From positions 248,001-312,000 of the forward strand of contig JAHBTA010000004.1 in the NCBI GenBank assembly GCA_019638805.1: DNA of 64,000 bases. Direction: 5' to 3'. A program made the translations under genes and the position numbers. The DNA comes from Microbacteriaceae bacterium (GTDB lineage: Bacteria > Actinomycetota > Actinomycetes > Actinomycetales > Microbacteriaceae). Positions 21,334 to 30,833 of the stretch are shown in pieces (within the stretch, counting starts at the first letter, position 1; each line of letters opens with the position of its first letter). The notes under the pieces are model-generated. The model did not search any database. It was not told the DNA's origin and worked only from the letters and a program-made list of their open reading frames with translations.

Positions 21334-22036
21334 TGCACACGTCGCGCAGGACCCCGATCTGGGCGGGTGCGCTCGAGTTGCCCGCCGCATCCCGCGCCAC
21401 GGTCGTGATCGTGTAGGTGCCGGTGCCCGAGTTCATCGGGATGAAGTAGCTCCACGACCCGCCCTGCTTGGTCATCGTGCCCGAGCCGCTGGACGGTCCG
21501 TTCCAGCTGATGTCGACGCGGTCGACCCCGCGGTCGTCGGTGGCCACGACGGTGACGGTGCTGCCGGTGCTGCAGCCCACCGCGGTCGGGTCGGCCGAGA
21601 TCTGCTGGATCGTGGGCGCCGTCGTGTCGGACGGAGGCGGGGGCGGAGGGGGCGGCGGCGGCTCGGGGTCGTCCTCCGGCTCGACGGTCGGGGTCGGCGT
21701 GGGAGTCGGAGTGGGCGTAGGAGTCGGGGTCGGGGTCGCCGTCTCGCTCGGCGTCGGTTCGGGCGTCACGACGGGCGCCGGCTCCACCGGGCGCAGCACG
21801 AGCACCGCGACGAGCAGCACGAGCGCGACCGCGAGCACGCCCACGGCCGTGACGAGGGGCCAGAACCAGCGCGGACGCATCAGCTCGCCCCAGCCGGGCG
21901 CCGTGTCCCCCTGCACCGAGGCGCCGGTGTCGCCGCCCGCCACCCGGGCTCGGATGGCGTCGGCGACCCCGGTGGAGTCCGCCGGTTCTGCGAGTCGCTC
22001 GAACGAGCTCTTCAGCAGTTCGTCGATGTCAGCCAC
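21326..22036 (-). CDS. Membrane-anchored protein, likely ECF anti-sigma partner
   Basis: A 236-residue single-pass membrane protein. A short cytoplasmic part (1-55) is followed by a membrane helix at 59-81, a (TP)n low-complexity linker at about 100-117, a run of prolines at 126-135, and an external Ig-like domain with two Cys (about 145-236). The start overlaps the sigma factor stop by 8 nt. That layout is typical of anti-sigma factors, but I see no HxxxCxxC zinc motif, so the call rests on position and topology. Confidence 0.6.
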   Translation of the reverse strand: MADIDELLKSSFERLAEPADSTGVADAIRARVAGGDTGASVQGDTAPGWGELMRPRWFWPLVTAVGVLAVALVLLVAVLVLRPVEPAPVVTPEPTPSETATPTPTPTPTPTPTPTPTVEPEDDPEPPPPPPPPPPSDTTAPTIQQISADPTAVGCSTGSTVTVVATDDRGVDRVDISWNGPSSGSGTMTKQGGSWSYFIPMNSGTGTYTITTVARDAAGNSSAPAQIGVLRDVCIT

Positions 22037-22538
22037 GGTGATCCTCCTTCCTCAGTTGCGCCGCGAGCGCCTTGCGCGCCCTGTGCAGCTGTGTCTTGAT
22101 GGTGCCCACGCTCACGCCAAGCCCCTCCGCGATGGTTTCCACGGACTGATCGAGCAGGTAGTGCAGCACGCACACCTGCTTCTGCTGCAGGGGCAGGGTC
22201 TCGATCGCCGCCTTCACGTCGATGTCCAGGGTGTCGAGGGCGTCCTCCACGCTCTCGTCCGCCACCCCGATCTTCGCGAGCGCGCGAGCCTCGGCCGCCT
22301 TGGAGCGCTGGAGGTCGCGGACCCGGTTGCTCGCGACCACCGTGATCCAGGCGGCCACATTGGTGATCTCGCGCGACGGAGGCTTCGCCAGGAAGCCGAC
22401 GATCGCATCCTGCACCGCGTCCGCTGCATCCTGGCGATTGCCCGTGATGAGCCCGACGGCCGCCACCACCTTCGGGTACTCGGTCGCGACGAAGGCGTCG
22501 AGGTCGAGCTCGACTCTCTCCGACACGGCAGGGCTCAC
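22029..22538 (-). CDS. ECF RNA polymerase sigma factor
   Basis: A 169-residue extracytoplasmic-function sigma factor. Region 2 includes VVAAVGLITGNRQDAADAVQ and NVAAWITVVASNRVRDLQR; region 4 includes LPLQQKQVCVLHYLLDQ and the helix-turn-helix ETIAEGLGVSVGTIKTQLHRARKA. I prefer the GTG at 22538, since it lies 8 nt after an ECF-type CGTC element and all conserved sequence is kept. A TTG at 22586 would include the promoter itself. It is co-transcribed with the membrane protein gene that follows. Confidence 0.9.
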   Translation of the reverse strand: MSPAVSERVELDLDAFVATEYPKVVAAVGLITGNRQDAADAVQDAIVGFLAKPPSREITNVAAWITVVASNRVRDLQRSKAAEARALAKIGVADESVEDALDTLDIDVKAAIETLPLQQKQVCVLHYLLDQSVETIAEGLGVSVGTIKTQLHRARKALAAQLRKEDHRG

Positions 22539-22546
22539 ATCTCTAC

Positions 22547-22572
22547 GACGCCTGAAGAGCACGGGGTGGTTG
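22547..22572 (-). promoter_or_regulatory. Candidate ECF-type promoter of the sigma factor gene
   Basis: On the minus strand CAACC (22572-22568) and CGTC (22550-22547) are 17 nt apart. This is the general form of many ECF promoters. It lies just upstream of the sigma gene's own leaderless GTG, which fits autoregulation. Confidence 0.5.
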
Positions 22573-22652
22573 ACACGACGACGCAACTGCTGCGCACAGA
22601 TTGGCGCAAACCACCGTCGTTGGGAAGGGGTCGGGGCGCTACTCTCGGCGAC

Positions 22653-23132
22653 ATGTTCCCGAGCATGCCGCCCGAGGACTGCAGACGCGGAGCCCTCGTC
22701 GCATTGGCGATCATTCCCGCGGGGGTCATCCTGTGGGTCCTGTTCTGGACCATGGGCGTCGCCATGATGGTCATCGGCGTGGCCGTCGCCGTCGGCGCGG
22801 TCGGCCTGTACCGCTGGGGCTCTCGAGGCAGGATCGGCTTCGCCGGAGCCGGGATCGCGTCCGCGATCATCGTGGTGACCCTCGGACTCGCCTACCTTCT
22901 GGGCTTCGTCGCGGATGCCCCTTGGTACTTCGATCGGGCCCTCCGGCGAGGGGTCGACCTCATGACCGCGTTCCGCGGGGCGCTCTCGTACTACGACGCA
23001 GCGGACGTCGTGATCCCTCTGCTGTTCGCCGGGGTCACGGCGCTCGGCGGGATCGGGTTCGCCTTCATCACCGCGTCGAATCAGCGACGCGAACTGCGCA
23101 ATGAGAACGTCATCCTGGAGCCGCCCCCGTAG
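22653..23132 (+). CDS. Small integral membrane protein, unknown function
   Basis: A 159-residue protein with about four membrane helices (near 13-33, 36-52, 62-84 and 122-142), a charged C-terminus (NQRRELRNENV) and no recognised domain. The ATG at 22653 lies 7 nt after TACTCT (22640-22645). It is divergent from the ECF sigma gene and convergent with the maltokinase gene. I cannot assign a function. Confidence 0.7.
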   Translation: MFPSMPPEDCRRGALVALAIIPAGVILWVLFWTMGVAMMVIGVAVAVGAVGLYRWGSRGRIGFAGAGIASAIIVVTLGLAYLLGFVADAPWYFDRALRRGVDLMTAFRGALSYYDAADVVIPLLFAGVTALGGIGFAFITASNQRRELRNENVILEPPP

Positions 23133-23141
23133 GGCGGTCGA

Positions 23142-24428
23142 TCACGCCAACGAGCGCGTCGTCAGACGGTCAACCGCCCGCAGCGGGATCGGCAACCAGC
23201 TCGGACGGTTACGAGCCTCGTAGCTGACCTCGTAGACCGCCTTGTCGAGCTCGAAAGCGACGAGGAGCGCGTGGTCGGGGTCCGCCCCGCCGCCGTCCGC
23301 GTAGCCCGCGAGGTAGGCGTCGCCCGCGCGCCGCGCCCAGGCGTCGGCGTCCGGGTGACCGGATGACGCGGCCGCGTAGTCGAAGGAGCGCAGCATCCCG
23401 GCCAGGTCGCGCAGAGCGGGCTCGGGGCGGGTGCGCTCCTCCATGGCGCGCAGCGGCTCGCCCTCGAAGTCGATGAACGCCCAGCGCGCCGACTCCCCCG
23501 AACCGGTGCGCAGCACCTGCCCCAGATGCAGATCGCCGTGGATGCGCTGGAGCCGCGGCCAGTGCGCCGCTGCTGCCGCGGCATAGGCCGCCTCGATCTC
23601 CGTACGGTGGATGCCGAGCTCGGGCACGTCGCGGATCGCGGCTTCCAGCCGCCCGGCCCACATTCCCGCGGTGTCGGCCACAGCATCCCGCCCCGGCGCG
23701 GCGGCCGGGAAGCATGCGACGAGGGCCGCGTGCAGGGCGGCGGTCGCGCGGCCCAGCTCGAAGGCGGAACGGGAGAAGTCGGCGCCGTTATCGACCGAGC
23801 GGCGGGCGATGCGCCAGGCGTCCTCGGCGTCAGGCAGGAACTCCTGCGCGGTCGCGAGCAGGCCCTCGTCCCGCGGTTCGTCGGGACCCGCGTCGCTCCA
23901 TCGCGCGTCGAGCGTCCCGACGAACCGGGGGACCAGATCGCCACCGGCCGTGCTGAGCGCTCCGTGCAGCTCGGCGTCGGGATTGCGACCGTGGCGCACG
24001 GTGCGGAAGACCTTGACGAGGAGCTCGCCGGCATCCGTGTCGACCACGATCGAGGTGTTGGACTGCTCACCCGTGAGCACGTCACCGCCGGACCCCCGAG
24101 GAGCCGCACCCGACGAGATCGCCTCGAGCACCGCCGGGCCGAAGGCGGGGTCGTGGGGCCCGTCGAGCATCGCACGATCGCCGTCCGGTCCGATCAGGTG
24201 CGCCTCCGCTCCCGCCGGGACCTCGCGCCGCTCGACCACCGGGACCTGATAGACCACGCCCCGCGGGTCGGCGTCATCCGCCAGCAGCAGGATGCGGATC
24301 CGCGCCTCGGGATCGGCGCTGGCGAGCGGGATGTCACCGACCGTGCGCAGGCGCGGCACCCGGCCCTTCCCGGTGTACCAGCGCTGGCGGGCCATCCATC
24401 CGCCGAGCAGCTGCGCCACAGCGTCCAC
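23142..24428 (-). CDS. Maltokinase / aminoglycoside phosphotransferase-fold kinase
   Basis: A 428-residue protein of the maltokinase (Mak/Pep2) group. The N-terminal cap has WMARQRWYTGKGR, the ATP-binding Lys139 lies in LLVKVFR, the catalytic loop is HGDLHLGQ at 297-304, and the metal loop is IDFEGEP at 319-325. Mak makes maltose 1-phosphate for the GlgE alpha-glucan pathway. No treS, glgE or glgB lies in the window, so it stands alone here. The start is a GTG preceded by a TAACCA-like -10. Confidence 0.85.
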   Translation of the reverse strand: MDAVAQLLGGWMARQRWYTGKGRVPRLRTVGDIPLASADPEARIRILLLADDADPRGVVYQVPVVERREVPAGAEAHLIGPDGDRAMLDGPHDPAFGPAVLEAISSGAAPRGSGGDVLTGEQSNTSIVVDTDAGELLVKVFRTVRHGRNPDAELHGALSTAGGDLVPRFVGTLDARWSDAGPDEPRDEGLLATAQEFLPDAEDAWRIARRSVDNGADFSRSAFELGRATAALHAALVACFPAAAPGRDAVADTAGMWAGRLEAAIRDVPELGIHRTEIEAAYAAAAAAHWPRLQRIHGDLHLGQVLRTGSGESARWAFIDFEGEPLRAMEERTRPEPALRDLAGMLRSFDYAAASSGHPDADAWARRAGDAYLAGYADGGGADPDHALLVAFELDKAVYEVSYEARNRPSWLPIPLRAVDRLTTRSLA

Positions 24429-24484
24429 ACACCATGGTTACACCTGTCGGCGCAGAAATGACTGTGCGGTTCCCGTCTCGTGCC

Positions 24485-24868
24485 TCAGGGGCCCCATGCC
24501 GGGACGGGGATCGTGACCAGGTCGGTGCCCTCCGCGATCCCGGCAGCGCCGGTGGTCCGGCCCTTCACTTCGAACCCGGCCGGTGATCCAGCGGCCGAGA
24601 ACGTCTCGCTCGCGCCGCCGTCCATGATCGCCGTGAGAATATCGATTGCGAATGCCGTCGAGTACTCATCGGAGATCGGCAACAGGTCACGCACGGCGTA
24701 ACCAAATCCGTAGACGGTGTCCTCGCCCGCGAGCCGCACCCAGACGGCCGACCCGGTCCAGGGTGGCAGGCCCACGACGCGGTCGCCGTCACGGAGCAGC
24801 GTGCCCCCGCGCTGCAGCACCTCGGCGCTGAATGCCTTGAGCAGAGCCTCGTCGTGTACGCCGAGCAT
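24485..24868 (-). CDS. Unrecognised 127-residue protein
   Basis: A small soluble protein with no domain I recognise. It contains a GGASETFSA stretch and a hydrophobic VTIPVPAW end. I place the start at the ATG at 24868, 7 nt after the minus-strand -10 TAGCGT (24881-24876). The upstream GTG at 24877 overlaps that -10 and cannot be used by the same transcript. No operon partner is apparent. Confidence 0.6.
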   Translation of the reverse strand: MLGVHDEALLKAFSAEVLQRGGTLLRDGDRVVGLPPWTGSAVWVRLAGEDTVYGFGYAVRDLLPISDEYSTAFAIDILTAIMDGGASETFSAAGSPAGFEVKGRTTGAAGIAEGTDLVTIPVPAWGP

Positions 24869-24890
24869 GGGTGCCACGCTAGCGCGGTGC

Positions 24891-24906
24891 GCTACTGATC
24901 AATAGC
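24891..24906. promoter_or_regulatory. Imperfect palindrome in a divergent promoter region
   Basis: GCTACTGATCAATAGC is symmetric at 14 of 16 positions around TGATCA. It lies between the divergent genes starting at 24868 and 24949 and is a plausible operator for either. Confidence 0.35.
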
Positions 24907-24948
24907 ACGCCCAACTCGGGCGTTCCGTCGGCGTGACATCCTGGCGGT

Positions 24949-26148
24949 ATGACCTACGACGTCCAGGCGCTGCGCGCCGAGTTCCCCTCCCTCGAGTCCG
25001 GGATCGCCCACTTCGACGGGCCGGGGGGCACCCAGACGCCGCGCGCCGTGGCCGAGGCGATGTCGCGCACGCTGCTCGGGCCGCTCTCCAACCGCGGCAC
25101 CACCGGACGCTCCGAGTCGAACGCCGAGGATGCCGTGCTCGCCTTCCGCTCGGCCTACGCCGACCTGCTGGGCGCCGACCCCCGCGGGGTGGTCTACGGG
25201 CGCAGCGCGACCCAGCTCTGCTACGACTTCTCGCGGCACCTGGCCAAGACCTGGGTTCCGGGCGACGAGGTGGTCGTGAGCCGGCTCGACCACGACGCCA
25301 ACGTGCGGCCGTGGGTGCAGGCCGCCGAGCGCGCGGGGGCGACCCTGCGCTGGCTCGAGATCGACCCGGCCACCGCCGACATCGACCCTGCGAGCGTGGA
25401 TGCGGCGATCACCGACCGGACGCGCCTGGTCGCGGTGACCGCGGCATCCAATCTGCTGGGGACCATGCCGCACGTGCGGGCCATCGCGGACCGCGCTCAC
25501 GAGGTCGGTGCACTCGTCTACGTCGACGGCGTGCACTACACGGCGCACGAGTTCGTCGACGTCGCCGAGCTGGGAGCCGACCTCTTCATGTGCTCGCCCT
25601 ACAAGTTCCTCGGGCCGCACTGCGCCGTGCTGGTCGCCTCTCCCGAGCTGCTGGAGAGCCTCGACCCGGACAAGCTCGCGCCCTCGACCAACGTGGTGCC
25701 GGAGCGCTACGAGTTCGGCACGCTACCCTACGAGATCATGGCGGGCGCGACCGCCGCGGTGGATGTGCTGGCCGGCATCGCCCCGGGCGGTGCGTCGGGC
25801 AGGCGCGAGCGTCTGCGATCCTCGCTGCGGGCCATCGACGAGCACGAGCTGCGGCTGCGCGGGATCATCGAGGAGGGTTTGGCCGAACTGCCCGGTGTGA
25901 CCCTCTGGTCGCGCGCCGGGCGGCGCACCCCGACCCTGCTCATCACGGTCGAGGGGCGCGATGCGAACGACGCCTACGCGTTCCTCGCCCAACGCGACGT
26001 GCTCGCCCCGGCCGGGTCGTTCTACGCCATGGAGCCTTTCCAGGCTCTGGGCCTGCGCGACGAGAACGCTCTGCGCATGGGCGTCGCGCCGTACACCGAC
26101 GACCGGGACGTGGAGCGGTTGCTGGAGGGCCTCGTCAGCTGGGTGTGA
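24949..26148 (+). CDS. Cysteine desulfurase-like PLP enzyme (class V aminotransferase)
   Basis: A 399-residue fold-type I PLP protein of the cysteine desulfurase-like group. The PLP-binding Lys219 lies in SPYKFLGPH, Asp193 in YVDGVHYTAH, and GPGGTQTPR near 24-32 is the usual N-terminal phosphate-site motif. Members of this subgroup (TIGR01976 type) are not proven to be desulfurases and usually lack SUF partners, as here. The ATG lies 6 nt after CATCCT. Confidence 0.88.
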   Translation: MTYDVQALRAEFPSLESGIAHFDGPGGTQTPRAVAEAMSRTLLGPLSNRGTTGRSESNAEDAVLAFRSAYADLLGADPRGVVYGRSATQLCYDFSRHLAKTWVPGDEVVVSRLDHDANVRPWVQAAERAGATLRWLEIDPATADIDPASVDAAITDRTRLVAVTAASNLLGTMPHVRAIADRAHEVGALVYVDGVHYTAHEFVDVAELGADLFMCSPYKFLGPHCAVLVASPELLESLDPDKLAPSTNVVPERYEFGTLPYEIMAGATAAVDVLAGIAPGGASGRRERLRSSLRAIDEHELRLRGIIEEGLAELPGVTLWSRAGRRTPTLLITVEGRDANDAYAFLAQRDVLAPAGSFYAMEPFQALGLRDENALRMGVAPYTDDRDVERLLEGLVSWV

Positions 26149-26160
26149 GCGCCGAGGCGC

Positions 26161-26916
26161 TCACTGCGGGGCCATCCGGATCGCGCCGTCCATGCGGATG
26201 GTCTCCGCGTTGAGGTAGTCGTGCTCGACGATCATCGTGACCAGCTGCGCGTACTCGTCCGGGCGCGCGAGCCGGTGCGGGAACGGAACAGATGCGGCGA
26301 GCGATGCCCCAACCTCCTCGCCGAGCCCGGCGAGCATCGGGGTGTCCACGATCCCCGGCGCGATGGTGCAGACCCGGATGCCGGAACGCGCCAGGTCGCG
26401 GGCGGCGGGCACCGTCATCCCGACCACGCCGCCCTTCGAGGCGGAGTAGGCGATCTGCCCGATCTGCCCCTCGAAGGCGGCCACCGATGCGGTGTTGACG
26501 ATGACGCCCCGCTGACCGAACTCGTCGACCGGCTCGGTCGCGGCGATGCGCTCGGCGGCGAGCCGGAGCACGTTGAAGGTGCCGACCAGGTTCACCTCGA
26601 CGGCCTTACGGAACAGGTCGAGCTCGTGCACGCCCTTCGAGGAGAGCACCCGGCGAGCGGGCGCGATGCCGGCGCAGTTGACGACGATGCGCAGCGGAGC
26701 GCCGTCGATGCCGTCGATCGCGGCCTGGACGTCGTCGGCGCTGGTGACGTCGGCGGCCATGAGCCGCACGCCGTCGGGCGGGGTGGCAGCCACCACGGAC
26801 TGCGGCAGGTCGAGCCCCACCACCTCGGCACCACGGGCGACCAGCGCGACGGCCGTCGCTGCACCCAGGCCCGACGCGGCGCCCGTGACCAGTGCGGTGG
26901 TTCCCTGGATCTCCAT
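26161..26916 (-). CDS. SDR, 3-hydroxyacyl-CoA dehydrogenase type (HSD10-like)
   Basis: A 251-residue short-chain dehydrogenase. The cofactor loop is TGAASGLG (11-18), and the catalytic set is S144, Y157 and K161 in AYSASKGG. The segment [33 protein letters not shown], summarised by its ends at about 136-168, is typical of HSD10-type 3-hydroxyacyl-CoA dehydrogenases. It probably acts in fatty-acid or branched-chain acyl-CoA oxidation. It ends 12 nt from the convergent PLP gene. Confidence 0.85.
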   Translation of the reverse strand: MEIQGTTALVTGAASGLGAATAVALVARGAEVVGLDLPQSVVAATPPDGVRLMAADVTSADDVQAAIDGIDGAPLRIVVNCAGIAPARRVLSSKGVHELDLFRKAVEVNLVGTFNVLRLAAERIAATEPVDEFGQRGVIVNTASVAAFEGQIGQIAYSASKGGVVGMTVPAARDLARSGIRVCTIAPGIVDTPMLAGLGEEVGASLAASVPFPHRLARPDEYAQLVTMIVEHDYLNAETIRMDGAIRMAPQ

Positions 26917-26945
26917 ATGGTTCCTCTACCTCCTGCCGACCGGCG

Positions 26946-28205
26946 TCAGCCCAGCCGGATCCCCCGGTCGCGCATGAACGGCACCGGGTTCGCGAGCTGC
27001 CCGTGGATGCGGATCATGAAGTGCACGTGGCAGCCCGTCGACGCCCCGGTCGTCCCGACCCGCGCGATGACCTGTCCCGCGTGCACCCACTGGCCGTAGC
27101 CGACCAGGATGCCGCCCGGACGGATGTGCCCGTAACCGGATGACGTTCCGTCGCCGTGATCGATCTGCACGTAGTTGCCGAGCGTCCCGTTCCACCCCGC
27201 GTACACGACGGTCCCCGAGTGCACCGCGTAGATCGGTGCGCCGCAGCCCTGCCCCGCGATATCGGTGCCGTTGTGCAGGCGCCAGTAGTGGTAGATCGGG
27301 TGGTACCGCATCCCGTAGCCGCTCGAGATATAGCCGGCCGAGGGGCGCGCCCAGCCGAGCGAGTTGACCTTGCCCGCCTCCGCGGCCGCGGCGGCTGCGG
27401 CCGCGAGCGCCGCCTTCCGCGCCTTCTCCCGCGCGATGACGCCCGCCTGGTAGTCCTTCTCGGTCGCCTGCCGCTTCTCGGTGAGCACCGAGAGCTGCGC
27501 CTCGAGCTCGGCCTGGTGATCCTGCTGCTCGGCAACGGCCGCCTGCACCCGCTCGGTCGCCGCGCGCGCTTCGGCGAGCGCCTGCTCCGCCAGCTCGCGC
27601 AACCGCTCGCGCTCCTGCTCCGCGACCTCCGCCTGGTCGCCGAGGGACTGTGCCGTGTTCTGCAGCTGCAGCGCTTCGGCGTAGACGCGCTCGGACTGCT
27701 CGGACAGGCGGTCCATGGCCTCCAGCCGGTAGAGCAGCTCGTCGGCCTCCGAGGAGTGCGCGAGCAGACTCGTCACGACGTCGCCGTCCGCCGACTTCGC
27801 CAGCAGCGCCAGCATGCGGGTGGCGCGCTCCTTGGCGGCGTCGGCCTCGACGCGCGCCGCATCGGCCTGCGCGGTGAGTTGGTCGGTCACCATGACCTGC
27901 TGGTCGTAGGCGTCCTGCGCCTGCTCATAGGCCTCGCCCTTGGCGATCTCCTCCGCCTGCGCCGCCTCCAGGTCGGCAGCCAGCTGAGCGAGCAATGCCG
28001 TGATCTGGGCGATCGCCTGCTTGGCCTTCGCCTCATTGGCGCGTGCCGCCTTGACCTCAGACCAGGTCGGGTAGTCGATCGCCGGGGCCGCGAGCACGGG
28101 CGCACCCGCCACCACGAGCTGTGCCGTCAGCGCGAGACTCGCCACCAGGACCAGGACGGCGCGCGTCAGCGCTCGCGCGCGCGCGACCCCGGCCTGCGTC
28201 CCCAC
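26946..28205 (-). CDS. Exported coiled-coil M23 (LytM) peptidase
   Basis: A 419-residue secreted protein: signal sequence over residues 1-40 (ending near LAAPAIDY), a long Ala/Glu/Gln-rich coiled coil over about 48-270, and a C-terminal LytM domain. The zinc ligands are intact: H311 and D315 in HNGTD, and H393 and H395 in HVHF. Such EnvC/NlpD-like or RipA-partner proteins cut or regulate peptidoglycan cleavage at division. The GTG start has AAGGAGG 7 nt upstream. Confidence 0.9.
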   Translation of the reverse strand: MGTQAGVARARALTRAVLVLVASLALTAQLVVAGAPVLAAPAIDYPTWSEVKAARANEAKAKQAIAQITALLAQLAADLEAAQAEEIAKGEAYEQAQDAYDQQVMVTDQLTAQADAARVEADAAKERATRMLALLAKSADGDVVTSLLAHSSEADELLYRLEAMDRLSEQSERVYAEALQLQNTAQSLGDQAEVAEQERERLRELAEQALAEARAATERVQAAVAEQQDHQAELEAQLSVLTEKRQATEKDYQAGVIAREKARKAALAAAAAAAAEAGKVNSLGWARPSAGYISSGYGMRYHPIYHYWRLHNGTDIAGQGCGAPIYAVHSGTVVYAGWNGTLGNYVQIDHGDGTSSGYGHIRPGGILVGYGQWVHAGQVIARVGTTGASTGCHVHFMIRIHGQLANPVPFMRDRGIRLG

Positions 28206-28284
28206 GACTCCGCCTCCTTCAACCAGTACTTGAGGCTATGCGAGCCCCGCGCCCGGACCGGGCTGCGACACGTAGGCTTCCGAC

Positions 28285-29310
28285 ATGCCCGCGCCCTTCC
28301 TCATCGACGCCGGCGGGGACGTCGGCACTAGTCCTCTCGATCTCGACGCGATCGCGACCACCACTGAGGCCTCCGGATACGACGGGCTCATCGTCGCGGA
28401 GACCAAGCACGACCCGTTCGTCGGCTTGACCCTGGCGGCCAGAGCCACCTCGCGCGTCGAACTCATGAGCGGGATCGCGGTCGCCTTCGCTCGCAACCCG
28501 ATGACGACAGCGGTCGCGGCCAACGACATCCAGCTGGTCTCGGACGGGCGATTCGTGCTGGGGCTGGGCTCGCAGGTCAAGGCGCACATCGAGCGCCGGT
28601 TCTCGATGCCGTGGTCGCAGCCCGCGACACGCATGGCCGAGTACGTCGAGGCGGTCCGGGCGATCTGGCAAGCCTGGGAGACCGGCGAGCGCCTGCGGTT
28701 CCAGGGCGAGTTCTACACCCACACACTCATGAGCCCGTTCTTCGACCCGGGCCCGAACCCGCACGGCAACCCGCCCATCTGGATCGCGGCAGTCGGCGAG
28801 GGCATGGCCGAGACCGCCGGACGCGTCGCCGACGGGGTCATCGGGCACAGCTTCACGACCGTGCGCTACCTCGACGAGGTCACGATCCCCGCGATCCGGC
28901 GGGGTCGGGATGCCGCGGGCCGCCCCGAGGGCAGCGTCGGTCTCAGCGTGCCCGCCTTCGTCGCCGTGGGAACGACCCAGGCCGAGCTCGACGTGGCCGT
29001 CGAGGCCACCCGCCGGCAGATCGCGTTCTACGGCTCGACCCCCGCCTATCGGGCGGTGCTCGAGCTGCACGGCTGGGGCGCCGCCGCAGACGCCCTGCAC
29101 GCGGGTTCGACGCGCGGCCAGTGGGACGAGATGGCCGCGCTCGTGACCGACGACATGCTCGCCGAGTTCGCCGTGGTCGGTTCACCCGCCGACGTCGCGC
29201 GGGGTGTGCTCGAGCGATTCACCGGGCGCGTCACCCGGCTGTCCTTCTACGCCGCCTACCCGGTTGCGAACACCGTCTGGGACGAGATTCTCGCGGAGTT
29301 GCGAGCCTGA
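28285..29310 (+). CDS. LLM-class F420-dependent oxidoreductase
   Basis: A 341-residue luciferase-like (LLM) TIM-barrel oxidoreductase of the actinobacterial F420 type. Characteristic parts are YDGLIVAETKHDPFVGL near 32, RNPMTTAVAANDIQLVSDGRF, and LGLGSQVKAHIERRF near 93-107. The substrate is unknown. The ATG lies 6 nt after TAGGCT (28273-28278), so the mRNA is probably leaderless. It is divergent from the M23 peptidase gene. Confidence 0.88.
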   Translation: MPAPFLIDAGGDVGTSPLDLDAIATTTEASGYDGLIVAETKHDPFVGLTLAARATSRVELMSGIAVAFARNPMTTAVAANDIQLVSDGRFVLGLGSQVKAHIERRFSMPWSQPATRMAEYVEAVRAIWQAWETGERLRFQGEFYTHTLMSPFFDPGPNPHGNPPIWIAAVGEGMAETAGRVADGVIGHSFTTVRYLDEVTIPAIRRGRDAAGRPEGSVGLSVPAFVAVGTTQAELDVAVEATRRQIAFYGSTPAYRAVLELHGWGAAADALHAGSTRGQWDEMAALVTDDMLAEFAVVGSPADVARGVLERFTGRVTRLSFYAAYPVANTVWDEILAELRA

Positions 29311-29330
29311 CCCGGGAGGACACCCATGCG

Positions 29331-30704
29331 CTATCGCGCCCCGGACACCGTGATCTCGTCGCCCAGCCCGGGGTCGCCGTCGGCACCGCTGGGTGCCGTG
29401 GGGCCCGGGTCGGGCGCCGTCGCGTACTGCTGCGACAGGCTGCGGTACGACCGGGTCAGGAACGCCAGAAGGGCCGCGATGATCATGACCACACCCGCCA
29501 CCAGGAACACCAGGGCGATGCCGCGCGCCTCACCGTCGCCCAGCAACCAGCCCCACGTCGCGGTGCCCTCGGGCGAGTCCATGAACGGGATGATCCAGAA
29601 CTGCGCGATGGGTGCAATGAGGAATGCCGTGATGGGCGCCGCCGCGGCCTCGAACGCCTGGGCGAAGCCGAAGACCCGACCCTGCGTACGGAACGGCACC
29701 ACCCGCTGGATGACCGTCTGCTCGGACGCCTCGATCGCCGGGATGAGCGTCATGTACAGCCAGATGCCCGCGACGTAGAGCCACCACCAGTCGCGGATGG
29801 TGAAGAGCGCCCCGAGTGCGCCCATGATCGCGACCAGCACGAGCATGGTGCGGATCGGGTTCTTCCCCAGCCCGAACTTGGCGATAATGACGCCGCCGAT
29901 GATGAAACCGGTCGAGGTCACACCCAGGACGATGCCCCACAGCTCGACCGGGAACAGCTCGAGCCCGTACGGGTCCATGAGGGCCATGTAGACCCCGCCG
30001 ATGAAGTTGTTGAACGTCGAGAAGATAATGAGCGCGAAGAGCCCGGTCGCCGCGCGCACGGCGGTGATGCTGCCGCGCAGGTCGACCAGCGGCGCCCGCT
30101 CGGTCGGACGTTCGGGCGCGTCCTCCGGGATGCGCAGGAAGAGCAGGTGCGCGAGCGCGGCCGCGGAAAGCGCGATCGCGATGAGCAGCGTCCAGCCCAT
30201 GCCGAGCAGTCCGACCGACAGACCGCTCAGGACGCTCGTGACCATGAAGGCCAGCCCTTGCACGGTGCCCACCATGCCGTTCGCGTTGGCGTGCCGCTCG
30301 ACCGGCACCAGCAGCGTGACCGTGGTCGAGAGCGCGATGTTGCGCAGGTTCTCGACGACCGCACCGATCAGGATGACGGCCGCCAGCATCCAGAACCATG
30401 GCTGCCCCAGCTCCAGCAGCATCGATTCGGGGAAGAGGAGGTACAGCCCACCCGCCGCCGCGAAGGCCAGGAGGGTGAAGACGCCGGCGAAGACCATGAC
30501 GCGGTGCTTGCGGTGCCGGTCGACGAAGGTGCCGAACACCATCGCGAAGAGCGCGACGAGCAGCATGTAGGCACCGCCGATGATGCCCGTGGCGAGCACC
30601 GACTTGGTCTCGAGGTAGACCCAGAAGGTCAGGGCGAACCACAGGTAGCTCGTGGTGATGTTCGCCACTGCGGTGTTGACGAGCACCTGGAGGAATGTGC
30701 GCAT
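29331..30704 (-). CDS. MFS transporter
   Basis: A 457-residue major facilitator with about 12 hydrophobic helices. The inter-helix loop FGTFVDRHRKHRVMVFAG near 58-75 is the family's motif A. A central loop near 195-210 is charged, and the C-terminal tail is Pro/Gly rich. The substrate is not predictable; relatives are often annotated as drug or siderophore exporters. It is divergent from an IclR regulator 129 bp away and convergent with the LLM gene. Confidence 0.88.
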   Translation of the reverse strand: MRTFLQVLVNTAVANITTSYLWFALTFWVYLETKSVLATGIIGGAYMLLVALFAMVFGTFVDRHRKHRVMVFAGVFTLLAFAAAGGLYLLFPESMLLELGQPWFWMLAAVILIGAVVENLRNIALSTTVTLLVPVERHANANGMVGTVQGLAFMVTSVLSGLSVGLLGMGWTLLIAIALSAAALAHLLFLRIPEDAPERPTERAPLVDLRGSITAVRAATGLFALIIFSTFNNFIGGVYMALMDPYGLELFPVELWGIVLGVTSTGFIIGGVIIAKFGLGKNPIRTMLVLVAIMGALGALFTIRDWWWLYVAGIWLYMTLIPAIEASEQTVIQRVVPFRTQGRVFGFAQAFEAAAAPITAFLIAPIAQFWIIPFMDSPEGTATWGWLLGDGEARGIALVFLVAGVVMIIAALLAFLTRSYRSLSQQYATAPDPGPTAPSGADGDPGLGDEITVSGAR

Positions 30705-30833
30705 GCGCGGGCGGCCTTCCGGTCGGATGACACGCTACGTGCGGCCACCGTCATGAGCCTATGTGTACGGCGTCCACATGTCGAGCGCCGGGAAGCGCCG
30801 TGCAGCGCGTGCGGTGCCCGGCAGACTGGACGC

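Noticed and set aside
21655-21760. (TP)n/polyproline repeat as a mobile or CRISPR-like array
   Set aside because: It is a coding low-complexity linker inside one reading frame.
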